Source: Streptomyces monashensis (GTDB taxonomy: Bacteria > Actinomycetota > Actinomycetes > Streptomycetales > Streptomycetaceae). Taken from it: 64,000 nucleotides of DNA. Location of the stretch: NCBI RefSeq assembly GCF_001866665.1, contig NZ_MLYO01000041.1, positions 186,001 through 250,000 of the forward strand. Reading direction: 5' to 3'. The notes below the pieces were generated by a model that saw only the letters and a program-made list of their open reading frames with translations, searched no databases and had not been told where the DNA came from. The first letter of the stretch is position 1. Every line of letters begins with the position of its first letter. The position numbers and the translations under genes are program-made. Below, in pieces: positions 9,196 to 17,540 of the stretch.

Positions 9196-9660
9196 TCAGT
9201 CACCGTCGTTCACGGTGGTGAGCTTTTCGACGACGGTCTCGTCCGGACCGACCGGGCGTCCGTCGTCGGCATGGATCTTCAGAGGGCTCAACGGGCGTCC
9301 GTTACGTCGGTCGAGGAGTCGCGAGTGGGCCTCCCCGGGGTGGAAGCAGTGTGTCTCGCCCCACTGGCGCAGTGCCACGACGACGGGGAAGAGTGCCTGG
9401 CCCTTGTCCGTGAGCACGTACTCCTGGTACGGGCTGCCGTCGGAGGCGGGTGCGGTTGTCATCACCCCGGCCTCCTCCAGCGTGCGCAGCCGGCTGGTGA
9501 GGATGTTCTTGGCGATGCCCAGGCTCCGCTGGAACTGGCCGAAGCGGCGACTGCCGTCGAACGCGTCGCGCACGATCAGCAACGACCACCAGTCGCCGAT
9601 GGCGTCGATCGACCGGGCGACGGGACACGGGTCCGCGTCGAAACGTGTACGGGTGACCAT
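9196..9660 (-). CDS. HxlR-family transcriptional regulator
   Basis: A 154-residue winged-helix regulator with the family hallmarks CPVARSIDAIGDWWSLLIVRDAF (the conserved Cys and WW), RRFGQFQRSLGIAKNILTSRL and the YVLTDKG wing. HxlR proteins are dimeric, often redox- or electrophile-responsive, and usually repress a divergent gene. The ATG at 9660 follows GGAGAGTGGG. It diverges from an MFS exporter across a large inverted repeat. That exporter is its likely target. Confidence 0.9.
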   Translation of the reverse strand: MVTRTRFDADPCPVARSIDAIGDWWSLLIVRDAFDGSRRFGQFQRSLGIAKNILTSRLRTLEEAGVMTTAPASDGSPYQEYVLTDKGQALFPVVVALRQWGETHCFHPGEAHSRLLDRRNGRPLSPLKIHADDGRPVGPDETVVEKLTTVNDGD

Positions 9661-9687
9661 CCCACTCTCCTTCTCGGCACCACCCCT

Positions 9688-9741
9688 GGTTGCAACATGC
9701 TACCTCGCCGCCTAGGCTCGGGTTGGTAGCAAGTTGCAACC
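9688..9741. promoter_or_regulatory. Twin inverted-repeat operator for HxlR/MFS
   Basis: GGTTGCAACATGCTACC (9688-9704) and GGTAGCAAGTTGCAACC (9725-9741) are reverse complements with one mismatch over 17 bases, 20 bases apart. Each also contains the 8-bp palindrome GTTGCAAC. They lie between the starts of the HxlR gene (9660) and the MFS gene (9762), ideally placed for two HxlR dimers controlling both. Confidence 0.75.
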
Positions 9742-9761
9742 AGTGTGTGAGGGGGCACTCT

Positions 9762-11000
9762 ATGCCGAGCGACTGCTCGACGGCCGGCGGCCGGACGGCC
9801 GTGAACACCGCACTCGCACCGCCCGGGCCGCCGTCCGCGCGCCTGACCCTGCTCTTCGCCGTCGCCTGCGGTAGCGCGGTGGCGAACGTCTACTTCGCCC
9901 AACCCCTCCTGGTCACGCTCGGAGAGCGGTTCTCGCTCGGCTCCGGCCTGCTCGGCGCCATCGTCACCGTCACCCAACTCGGATACGCCGCAGGCCTGTT
10001 CCTGCTCGTCCCGCTCGGTGACCGCATGGACCGGCGCAGGCTGATCACGCTCCAACTCGGCCTGCTCGCCGTCGCGTTGCTGGCTGTCGCCCTGGCGCCC
10101 GGCATCACGGCGCTGCTCGCCGCCCTCGCGGCGGTGGGAGCGCTCGCCGTCGTCGCCCAGACCATGGTGGCCGCGGCGGCCCATCTCGCCGCTCCGTCCT
10201 TTCGGGGGCGGGTCGTCGGAGCGGTCACCAGCGGCGTCATCACCGGCGTTCTGCTGGCCCGCACCGTGGCGGGCATCGTGGCCGACCTGGCCGGATGGCG
10301 TGCCGTCTACCTCTGCTCGGCTGCGCTGACCGCGATACTCGCCGTGCTCCTGCGCCGCGCCCTGCCTGCCGACCGGCCGCCGGTGGCGGTCATGCCGTAC
10401 CGACGCCTGCTGACATCGACCGTCGCCCTGTTCGCCCGCCACCCTCTGCTCCGGGTCCGCGGTGGGCTGGCCCTGCTGGTCTTCGCGGCCTTCAGCACGC
10501 TGTGGAGCAGCGTCGTCCAGCCGCTCAGCAGCCCGCCCTGGTCGCTGACGCACACCGCGATCGGTGCCTTCGGGCTCGCCGGAGCGGCCGGAGCCGCGGC
10601 CGCCGGTGCCGCCGGTCGATGGAACGACCGCGGACTCGCGCAGCGGACCACGGGCACCGCGCTGGTCCTGCTCGCCGTGTCGTGGCTGCCGCTGGCGTTC
10701 ACCCGGCAGTCACTGTGGGCGCTGGCCGTCGGAACCGTCCTCCTCGACTTCGCCGTCCAGGCCGTGCACGTGACCAACCAGTCCCTCGTCTACGCCGTAC
10801 ACCCGGACGCGGGAAGCAGGATCATCGGCGGCTACATGGTCTTCTACTCGGCGGGCAGTGCCCTCGGCGCCATCGGCTCCTCCCTGGCGTACGCGACGAC
10901 GGGGTGGCCAGGGGTGTCCGCCCTGGGGGCGGCGTTCAGTTGCGCCGCGCTGCTGCTGTGGGCGATGACCCGGTGCGTCGGGAGCGACGGGCGCGAGTGA
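9762..11000 (+). CDS. MFS transporter
   Basis: A 412-residue major facilitator protein with about 12 hydrophobic segments. The motif-A-like loop GDRMDRRRLI follows helix 2. The N-terminal helix pair reads FAVACGSAVANVYFAQPLLVTLG, a signature seen in the Bcr/CflA- and arabinose-efflux-like exporters. The ATG at 9762 follows GTGAGGGGGC; an earlier in-frame start would overlap the operator. It is probably induced when the divergent HxlR protein senses a toxic compound. Substrate unknown. Confidence 0.85.
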   Translation: MPSDCSTAGGRTAVNTALAPPGPPSARLTLLFAVACGSAVANVYFAQPLLVTLGERFSLGSGLLGAIVTVTQLGYAAGLFLLVPLGDRMDRRRLITLQLGLLAVALLAVALAPGITALLAALAAVGALAVVAQTMVAAAAHLAAPSFRGRVVGAVTSGVITGVLLARTVAGIVADLAGWRAVYLCSAALTAILAVLLRRALPADRPPVAVMPYRRLLTSTVALFARHPLLRVRGGLALLVFAAFSTLWSSVVQPLSSPPWSLTHTAIGAFGLAGAAGAAAAGAAGRWNDRGLAQRTTGTALVLLAVSWLPLAFTRQSLWALAVGTVLLDFAVQAVHVTNQSLVYAVHPDAGSRIIGGYMVFYSAGSALGAIGSSLAYATTGWPGVSALGAAFSCAALLLWAMTRCVGSDGRE

Positions 11001-11017
11001 GCAGGGTGCGGCGGCGG

Positions 11018-11578
11018 TCAGTCCGACAACTGGCCGTCGTGCAGAATCCGCTGGAACAGACGGTGGTCCCGCCACTCCCCGTTGATGTGCAGATAGCGCG
11101 GAGCCATGCCGATCGGTTCGAAACCGTTCTTCTCCAGCACACGTTGCGAGGGGCCGTTGTCGAGGAGCGTGCCGGCCTCGACGCGGTGCAGGCCGATGAT
11201 GTCGCGGGCCGTGCGGCAGACGCTCGCCACCGCCGCGCCGGCCAGTCCCCGGTTCTGCCGGCCGGCGGCCACCCAGTACCCCAGGGACGCGCTTCGAAAG
11301 GGCCCGAAGACCAGGCTCGTGAGGGTCACCGCGCCGACGATCGAGCCGTCGCTCTCCAACACCCAGGGTACGAGGCGGTGTTCAGCGAACTCCCGCAAAC
11401 GCTCGGCCGTGCGCTCGGCCTGCCCCGCGACGGTGAAGAAGCTGTCCGGACGGTGAGGTTCCCAAGGAGCCAGATACTCCCGGTTCGCCACGTACGCGGC
11501 GTGCAGTGCTTCCGCGTCGTCGACGGAGACGATCCGCAACACGACACCGTCCGGCAGTACTTCAGGAGGAATGATCAC
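11018..11578 (-). CDS. GNAT acetyltransferase (RimJ/RimL-like)
   Basis: A 186-residue GNAT-fold protein. It shows the N-terminal LRIVSVDDAEALHAAYVANREYLAPWEP, WVLESDGSIVGAVTL, the acetyl-CoA-binding motif region RQNRGLAGAAVASV, and GLHRVEAGTLLDNGPSQRVLEKNGF, the pattern of RimJ/RimL and related ribosomal-protein acetyltransferases. It starts at GTG 11578 with only a weak ribosome site. It lies 38 bases downstream of the esterase gene on the same strand and may be co-transcribed. Substrate not predictable. Confidence 0.85.
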   Translation of the reverse strand: MIIPPEVLPDGVVLRIVSVDDAEALHAAYVANREYLAPWEPHRPDSFFTVAGQAERTAERLREFAEHRLVPWVLESDGSIVGAVTLTSLVFGPFRSASLGYWVAAGRQNRGLAGAAVASVCRTARDIIGLHRVEAGTLLDNGPSQRVLEKNGFEPIGMAPRYLHINGEWRDHRLFQRILHDGQLSD

Positions 11579-11616
11579 CTCGGCACTCTAGTACCGCGAT
11601 CTCGCGTCGTGCCGTC

Positions 11617-13092
11617 TCAGCAGCCGGTATCGGCGATGACGAAGTAGCCCGGGGAGGTCTCCTCCAGCGTGTGGGTGACGGCGACGTTGTAGAGGCCCAT
11701 GTTCTGGCCGGAGCCGTCGGCGTAGGTGTATCCGCCGCTCTGGTGGGCGCGGCCGGCCGCCACCTGGTTGTAGTTGTTGTCGGTGTAGCACGGGGGCGCG
11801 GCACCGGTCGTGGTCGCCGTGACCGGCGGCGAGGAACTGCCCACGACGCCGGCGGAGTCGACCGCCGCGACCGTGTACCGGTAGGAGGTCCCGGCCGACA
11901 GGCCGGTGTCGGTGTACGAAGTACCCGTCACCGAACCGGCCTTGGTTCCGTCGCGGTAGACGTCGTACGAGGCGGCACCGCTGACGGCGTTCCAGGACAG
12001 CGACGCACCCGTGTCGGTGGTGCCGGTGACCGTCACCCCGGACGGCGCCGGCAGCGAGCCGCTGCCCGAGCCGCCGCCGGAGCCGTCCAGACCCCAGAAC
12101 TTCGCCGTGTAGTAGCTGGAGCAGAGGGAGTTGAGGTAGTACGTCCCCGTGGTGCCGCACTGGTCGGCGCCCGAGCCGGGGTTGACGGCCAGGCCGTGGG
12201 CCATGCCGGAGACCGAGAAGAGAGCCACCGCGGGTCGGCCGGTGGAGTCGTCGTAGATGCTCTCGGTGGTGCCGCCGGCCAGGCTCTGGGTGCTGGAGGC
12301 CGTCTGTCCGACGTCCCAGACGTCGGTCCACTGATCGCGCAGCTCGGTGCCGTTCACCGGGGCGACGGTGGTGTCGGAGGTGCCCTGCCAGATCGCCACC
12401 CGCGGCCACGGTCCGGCGTATCCCGGACGGGAGTTGCGGACCTTGTCGCCCCACTGCCGAGGCGTGAGGTTCTGGTTGCTGTACTGACAGGCGGAGGCGG
12501 CGCTCTGCGTGGTGGCGCACTGGGCGGCGAGCCCGGAGTCGACGGCGCCGCCGGCGAACAGGTCGGGGTAGTCCGCCAGCAGATCGGCGGTCATGCCGCC
12601 GCCGGCGGACAGGCCGGTGACGAAGACGCGGCCGCGGTCCGAGCCGTACTGTGTGACGGCGGTGTCGACCATCTGCTCGACCGAGGCCGCCTCGCCGTTG
12701 CCACGGGTGTCCTTCGTGGAGTCGAACCAGCTGAAGCAGGACAGGCTGTTGTTGGCCGTGCTGGTCTGCGGGTAGACCACGGCGAAGCCCCACTCGTCGG
12801 CGAACTTCTGCCAGCCGGAGTGCGTGTGGTAGTCGCTCGCCGACTGGGTGCAGCCGTGCAGGGCCACGACCAGCGGGGCGTTCGCGGGGAGGTTCGCCGG
12901 CGCGTACTCGTACATCGCCAGGTTGCCGGGGTTGGAACCGAAGCCCGTGACCTGTTGGAAGGTGCCCGAGGCCGCGGCGGCCGGGGCGGCAGGCACGAGG
13001 GGGGTGACCAGACTCAGGCCCGCGGTGAAGGCACCGATCACGGCGGTCGCTGCGCTGCGCCTGAAGAGTCTGCGCGCGGTGGAGGAAGGCAT
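11617..13092 (-). CDS. Secreted PHB depolymerase-family esterase with FN3
   Basis: A 491-residue exported alpha/beta-hydrolase. A long Ala-rich signal peptide follows two arginines. The catalytic domain (about residues 45-340) shows LVVALHGCTQSA (oxyanion region), the nucleophile elbow GLSAGGGM, an Asp in QGTSDTTV and a His in SGMAHGLAV. A Gly/Ser linker, one fibronectin type III domain (about 350-430) and a 60-residue terminal module beginning CYTDNNYNQVAAGRA follow. That last module recurs at the end of streptomycete PHB depolymerases. The family degrades extracellular polyhydroxyalkanoate or acts on feruloyl and acetyl esters. I chose the ATG at 13092 because it opens the signal peptide. 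Confidence 0.88.
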   Translation of the reverse strand: MPSSTARRLFRRSAATAVIGAFTAGLSLVTPLVPAAPAAAASGTFQQVTGFGSNPGNLAMYEYAPANLPANAPLVVALHGCTQSASDYHTHSGWQKFADEWGFAVVYPQTSTANNSLSCFSWFDSTKDTRGNGEAASVEQMVDTAVTQYGSDRGRVFVTGLSAGGGMTADLLADYPDLFAGGAVDSGLAAQCATTQSAASACQYSNQNLTPRQWGDKVRNSRPGYAGPWPRVAIWQGTSDTTVAPVNGTELRDQWTDVWDVGQTASSTQSLAGGTTESIYDDSTGRPAVALFSVSGMAHGLAVNPGSGADQCGTTGTYYLNSLCSSYYTAKFWGLDGSGGGSGSGSLPAPSGVTVTGTTDTGASLSWNAVSGAASYDVYRDGTKAGSVTGTSYTDTGLSAGTSYRYTVAAVDSAGVVGSSSPPVTATTTGAAPPCYTDNNYNQVAAGRAHQSGGYTYADGSGQNMGLYNVAVTHTLEETSPGYFVIADTGC

Positions 13093-13529
13093 GGGGCGGC
13101 TCCGACAGGTGGGGGAGAGGGCGATGTTGCACACCGGCTTGCTGGATGCGGACCGTACGACCGGAGACGGGACCGCGATATGTGAAGAGCGGCCAGAAAA
13201 GAGGCAGTTGAGGTAGGTAGCGCACACATGGCGTCCAAGGGGCCGCCGTGACATGTGCAGGGCTGGTGCCGCCGAGGCCGGTCGTGCGTGTCGGGCACGG
13301 ACGGACGCGACCGTCCGCCTGTCGCCATGTGGTGCCACATGGCTTCAGCACCTATCTCTTGGGGAGAAAATATGGCGCCGACCCACGTGTCTTGCCTACG
13401 GACTCGTCCCTACCGTGTTCCGCCATGGACCGCACCGGGAGCCCCCACTGACAGGCCGTCATCCCAACGACCGAACTCCCCGGCCCGGCCGATCCGCTCC
13501 CTGTCCCACTCCGAAACGGTGAAACAACC
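13093..13529. other. Divergent intergenic region, no gene seen
   Basis: This 437-base stretch separates the esterase (minus) and the symporter (plus). It should hold both promoters. Open frames here are short, Arg/Pro-rich and without ribosome sites. I see no convincing operator or RNA. Confidence 0.4.
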
Positions 13530-14927
13530 ATGCCCAGCGCTCACACCGCCGTGAACGAACCAGGCGCCTCCGGAAGGCCGGGCGGTCTCCGCAAGATCGT
13601 CGCCGCCAGCCTGATCGGCACCACCATCGAGTGGTACGACTACTTCCTCTACGGCTCGGCCGCAGCCCTGGTCTTCGGCCGGGTGTTCTTCCCCGATTCG
13701 GATCCGCTCACCGGCACACTGCTCTCCTTCCTGACCTACGCCATCGGTTTCGCGGCGCGCCCGGTCGGCGCCGTGGTCTTCGGGCACTTCGGCGACCGAC
13801 TCGGGCGGAAGAAGCTGCTGGTGGTCAGCCTGCTGATGATGGGCGGCTCCACCGCTCTGATCGGCTGCGTCCCCGGCTACGACACCATCGGCGTCGCGGC
13901 ACCCCTTCTGCTCACCACCCTCCGGCTGATCCAGGGCTTCGCCCTCGGCGGCGAGTGGGGCGGCGCCGTACTGCTCGTGTCCGAACACGGCGACCCCCGG
14001 CGGCGCGGGTTCTGGGCCTCCTGGCCGCAGGGCGGCGCACCGGCCGGCAACCTGCTCGCCGTCGGGGTCCTCTCCCTGATGACCAGCGTGCTGAGCGACG
14101 ACGCGTTCACCTCCTGGGGCTGGCGCGTGCCGTTCCTGCTCTCGGCCCTGCTCGTCATGATCGGCCTGTGGATCCGGCTCTCCGTCGACGAGTCCCCGCT
14201 GTTCGAAGAAGCACTGGCCAAGGCCGAGCGGCGCAAGGCCGAACAGGGCGCCGAGCAGCCGCCGTTCGTCGCGGTCGTACGCAACCACTGGCGCGACATC
14301 CTGGTCGCGATGGGCGCCCGGATGGCCGAGAACATCTCCTACTACGTGATCACCGCCTTCGTCCTCACCTACTGCGTCGAGCACCTCAAGATCGGCAAAC
14401 AGACGTCCCTGAACGCCGTCCTGATCGGCTCGGCCGTGCAGTTCTGCCTGATCCCGCTGTTCGGCGCACTCTCCGACCGGGTCGGCCGCAGGCCCGTGTA
14501 CCTGGTGGGTGCCGTCGGCGTGGGCCTGTGGTCCTGGGCCTTCTTCGGTCTGCTGGACACCCGCTCCTTCCCCGCGCTCGTGCTCGCCGTCACGGTCGGC
14601 CTGGTGTTCCACAGCGCCATGTACGCCCCACAGGCGGCGTTCTTCTCCGAGCTGTTCGCCACCCGGATGCGGTACACCGGCGCGTCCATCGGCGCCCAGC
14701 TCTCCTCCGTGGCGGCCGGCGCCCCGGCCCCGCTGATCGCCACCGCCCTGCTCGGCTCCTACGGCACCTCCACCCCGATCTCGGTGTACGTCGGCCTGGC
14801 CGCCCTCATCACCGTGATCGCCGTCGTCGCCTCCCGCGAGACCCGCGGCAGCGACCTGGCGGCCATCGAGCCGGACGGTACCACCGCTCGACCCGCCCCG
14901 GACCAGCAGACGGCAGCCTCCGCCTGA
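13530..14927 (+). CDS. MFS metabolite:H+ symporter
   Basis: A 465-residue transporter of the MHS branch (shikimate/proline/alpha-ketoglutarate permeases). It has IGTTIEWYDYFLYGSAAALVFGRVFFP in helix 1, the loop motif GHFGDRLGRKK, and the family signature FALGGEWGGAVLLVSEHGDPRRRGFWASWPQ after helix 4, with a second motif A-like loop DRVGRRP in the C half. The signatures are strong, and import of an organic acid or betaine with protons is inferred. A strong hairpin follows the stop codon. Confidence 0.9.
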   Translation: MPSAHTAVNEPGASGRPGGLRKIVAASLIGTTIEWYDYFLYGSAAALVFGRVFFPDSDPLTGTLLSFLTYAIGFAARPVGAVVFGHFGDRLGRKKLLVVSLLMMGGSTALIGCVPGYDTIGVAAPLLLTTLRLIQGFALGGEWGGAVLLVSEHGDPRRRGFWASWPQGGAPAGNLLAVGVLSLMTSVLSDDAFTSWGWRVPFLLSALLVMIGLWIRLSVDESPLFEEALAKAERRKAEQGAEQPPFVAVVRNHWRDILVAMGARMAENISYYVITAFVLTYCVEHLKIGKQTSLNAVLIGSAVQFCLIPLFGALSDRVGRRPVYLVGAVGVGLWSWAFFGLLDTRSFPALVLAVTVGLVFHSAMYAPQAAFFSELFATRMRYTGASIGAQLSSVAAGAPAPLIATALLGSYGTSTPISVYVGLAALITVIAVVASRETRGSDLAAIEPDGTTARPAPDQQTAASA

Positions 14928-14951
14928 GCCGTGAGGCGGCGGCACCGACCA

Positions 14952-14998
14952 GAGGGACCGGGGCACCGGACCGCTCCGGCCACGGGACCCGGTCCCTC
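14952..14998 (+). terminator. Terminator of the symporter gene
   Basis: GAGGGACCGGG (14952-14962) pairs perfectly with CCCGGTCCCTC (14988-14998). The loop itself folds as CCGGA/TCCGG (14966-14970 with 14975-14979). It lies 25 bases after the stop. Confidence 0.7.
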
Positions 14999-15167
14999 AC
15001 CCGAGCCGCCTGCTCGAGCCCCTCGCCGCGCGTCGGCACGGATCCCCTGTGCACACCCCCCACACGCGGTCCGGTCGGCGTTCGTCCCCTGGTGTCCGCG
15101 GCCGCCCGTGCCGTGCCGGGGTGGGGTCGACGGGAGGGGCGGCGGAGCGCCGGACGCGTACCAGGTC

Positions 15168-15505
15168 ATGCTGGATGCCGAGTTGAGCAAGCGTTCGACG
15201 TGTGGTCCGGCTGTCCGGACGCCGACACCGGCGACGATCCTGAGGTCCGCGCCCGACTGCGCTCCACGTGGGAACGGGCCCGTGCGGCGGCCGCCGAGAG
15301 CGATCCCGTGTCCGCGCGTGCCGCGGTCACGGACATGTACGACGACGCCCGGGAAACGCGCCTTCTCCGGGCTCCCGCACTGCCCCGCCCCTGGGAGGCG
15401 GACGAGCAGGTGCGTGACCAGGCCAAGGACGAGCTGGTCAACGTCCTTCTTCTGCGTGTGCGCGACGCCCGTGAACGAGAACGCCTGAAGGCGATCGAGC
15501 CCTGA
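15168..15505 (+). pseudogene. Frameshifted small hypothetical gene
   Basis: The ATG at 15168 opens MLDAEL, which resembles the start of short streptomycete proteins of unknown function. After about seven codons the coding signal continues in another frame: QAFDVWSGCPDADTG, then RARLRSTWERARAAAAE and AVTDMYDDARE, ending at 15505 with RERERLKAIEP. One base lost or gained near 15185 explains both. Alternatively, translation starts at a GTG near 15114 in the second frame, though no good ribosome site is seen there. The mature sequence is helical and charged. Function unknown. Confidence 0.5.
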
Positions 15506-15516
15506 GGGCCGACGGG

Positions 15517-16650
15517 CTAGGACAGGGTGCTGATCCTGCTGCGTACCTTTTCGATGATGGCGGCAGGGAGCGTCGCGTAGCCCTGGAAGCTCAGGTCCTC
15601 CTGGCCCCTCCTGCCGGAAATGTATGTCAGGAACGCCTTGGTGGCGGACCACGTCGCCGCCTTGTTGCCCTTGTCGCAGACGATCTCGTACGTGACCATG
15701 TCGATCGGGTAGGCGCCGGGGGCCTTGGTCGCGTAGTCGAGCTTCAGCACGAGGTCGTCGCCGGAGCCGGCCACGGTGGAGCCGGCGATGGCCTTGGACG
15801 CCGTGAGGACGCTGGCGTCGACCGGAGCCGAGCCTCCGGTGGCGATGGAGACTGTGGGAATGCCACGGGCCAGGGCGTACGACAGCTCGACGTAGCCGAT
15901 ACTCCCCGCGGTCTTCTTCACCTGTTCGGCGAGGCCCGAGGAACCCTTCGCGGACTGGCCGCCCTTGGCCATCCACACCTTGTCGTGCCCGTGCGGCCAG
16001 GCACCCGGCGCGGCGGCGCTGAGGTAGGAGGTGAAGTTGTCCGTCGTACCGGACGAATCGGAACGGTGTGATGCCCGGATCGGTGTCGACGGCAGTGTGG
16101 TGCCGCGGTTGAGCTTCGCGATCGCCGGATCGTTCCACTTCGTGATCTGCGAGTCGAAGACCCTGGCCAGCGTGGGCGCGTCCAGGACCAGTCTGCTGAC
16201 CCCCGGAAGATTGAAGCCGATCGCGATCGGGCCGCCGACCATCGGCAGGTGCACTGCCTGACCGCCGTCGGAGCACGCGCTCTTCGACTGGTCGACCTGG
16301 GCGGCGCTCAGCGGGGAGTCGGAACCCGCGAAGGCGGTTCTGCCCTTCAGGAAGTCGGTCTGACCGGCACCGGAGCCGTTGCCCTCGTAGGTGATCCGGG
16401 TGCCGGGACATGCCCGCGTGTAGTTCCCGATCCAGAACTTCATCGCGAACTCCTGCGCCGTCGAACCGGACGCCGGCACAGCGGCCGCCTTGCCGCAGGC
16501 GATCCCCGTGGTGGCGGGCGAAGGCGCCGCGGACGGCGTACTGGCGGGCCGGGAGCCGCCGGTGGAGCCGCACGCCGCCAGCAACAGGGCGCCGCAGACA
16601 ACCGCCGCACCAACCGCCGGGCTGCGCGGCCCGCTCTTTGGCTGAAGCAC
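15517..16650 (-). CDS. pstS: PstS-like phosphate-binding lipoprotein
   Basis: A 377-residue extracytoplasmic solute-binding lipoprotein. The GTG at 16650 follows AGGAG. The signal ends with the lipobox LLAAC. The mature part shows PstS family features: ASGSTAQEFAMKFW, YEGNGSGAG, FAGSDSPLS, ITKWNDPAIAKLN and RSDSSGTTDNF, which provide the phosphate-contacting Ser, Thr, Asp and Arg residues. It binds phosphate for the PstSCAB importer. No pstCAB genes are nearby, so it is an orphan copy that may serve a transporter elsewhere. I could not find a clear PHO box. Confidence 0.82.
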   Translation of the reverse strand: MLQPKSGPRSPAVGAAVVCGALLLAACGSTGGSRPASTPSAAPSPATTGIACGKAAAVPASGSTAQEFAMKFWIGNYTRACPGTRITYEGNGSGAGQTDFLKGRTAFAGSDSPLSAAQVDQSKSACSDGGQAVHLPMVGGPIAIGFNLPGVSRLVLDAPTLARVFDSQITKWNDPAIAKLNRGTTLPSTPIRASHRSDSSGTTDNFTSYLSAAAPGAWPHGHDKVWMAKGGQSAKGSSGLAEQVKKTAGSIGYVELSYALARGIPTVSIATGGSAPVDASVLTASKAIAGSTVAGSGDDLVLKLDYATKAPGAYPIDMVTYEIVCDKGNKAATWSATKAFLTYISGRRGQEDLSFQGYATLPAAIIEKVRSRISTLS

Positions 16651-16801
16651 TCTTCGGCTCTCCTTCTTGCGGACCGCCGGGGTCGGCCCGGGACGGGGGT
16701 CAGGCGCCGCGCGATCCCTGCGGGGCAGCGTGGGCGGTGACGCCTGCGTGGAGGAGGACCACAGGGCTGGCTGAGACCCACCTGTTCTCACTATATGCAA
16801 T

Positions 16802-16818
16802 CGCAACGTAGCGTTGCG
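16802..16818. promoter_or_regulatory. Palindrome upstream of the PstS-like gene
   Basis: CGCAACG-TAG-CGTTGCG is a perfect inverted repeat between the end of the XRE gene and the start of the pstS-like gene, on an AT-richer patch (CACTATATG just before it). It may be an operator or a short terminator for the XRE gene. Confidence 0.35.
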
Positions 16819-16855
16819 TGATGCGTGCAGACCCGCCGCGCCCCCTGCGCGGACG

Positions 16856-17428
16856 TCATGGGGCCGGTGGCAGGTGGACCGTCATGACCAGATGGCAGGT
16901 CTCGGTGCCCGCGCCGCGGTAGGTGTGCGCGGTGTCGCCGTCGAACGTGGCGGTCCGGCCGGCCTCCAGGGTGTGCTCGGTGCCGTCGACGACCAGGGTC
17001 ATCACGCCTGCGGTGACACTGATCGTCTCCACGACCCCGGCCTGGTGGGGATGGCTCGGGTACTCCTCGCCCGGCTCCAGCCGCCAGCGCCACACCTCGA
17101 CCGGGGCCGGGCCCGAGGTCGTCAGCATGAGCCGGGCCTCGCTGCCCAGCTCGCCGGTCCACAGCGGGGCCACGTCGTCGACGGACGCGATCCGGACCCT
17201 GCCCTCGTGCGGCCCCTGCATGAGGGCGGACACGGAGATGCCGAGGGTGTCGGCGAGCCGGACCAGGGTGGCCAGGTTGGGGTTGCCCTGTGCCTTCTCC
17301 AGCGCGACCAGGGCGCCCTTGCTGACCTGGGCGCGCCGGCCGAGCTCCTCCAGGGACAGGCCCGCGCGGACCCGGGCCGTCCGGACGTTGTGCGCGACCG
17401 TCCGCAGGGCGGCACCTGTCTCGGTCAT
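16856..17428 (-). CDS. XRE-family regulator with cupin domain
   Basis: A 190-residue protein with two parts. An N-terminal XRE HTH (about 10-65: LSLEELGRRAQVSKGALVALEKAQGNPNLATLVRLADTLGIS) is followed by a C-terminal cupin barrel (about 100-185) with HPHQAGVVETISVTAG and the motif-2 histidine in DTAHTYRG. Such HTH-cupin proteins are single-component repressors that sense a small ligand, often in amine or amino acid metabolism. The ATG at 17428 follows GAGAGGATG. It diverges from a DMT transporter, its likely target. Confidence 0.88.
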   Translation of the reverse strand: MTETGAALRTVAHNVRTARVRAGLSLEELGRRAQVSKGALVALEKAQGNPNLATLVRLADTLGISVSALMQGPHEGRVRIASVDDVAPLWTGELGSEARLMLTTSGPAPVEVWRWRLEPGEEYPSHPHQAGVVETISVTAGVMTLVVDGTEHTLEAGRTATFDGDTAHTYRGAGTETCHLVMTVHLPPAP

Positions 17429-17465
17429 CTGATCACCATCCTCTCTGGTCGGAGTGATGCACTGA

Positions 17466-17499
17466 ACGGTCGTTTGATTGACGCCGGACGGTCGGTTTG
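17466..17499. promoter_or_regulatory. Direct repeats, candidate XRE operator
   Basis: ACGGTCGTTTG (17466-17476) and ACGGTCGGTTTG (17488-17499) are near-identical direct repeats 22 bases apart, about two helical turns, between the XRE and DMT starts. Direct-repeat binding on one face of DNA suits an HTH-cupin dimer. Confidence 0.5.
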
Positions 17500-17540
17500 T
17501 TGTACCGTGTAGCCGTTCCATTGATAGTAAGGGATGTGCC

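Noticed and set aside
15517..16650. Complete pst phosphate-uptake operon
   Set aside because: Only the binding protein is present; the neighbouring genes are unrelated and no clear PHO box was found.
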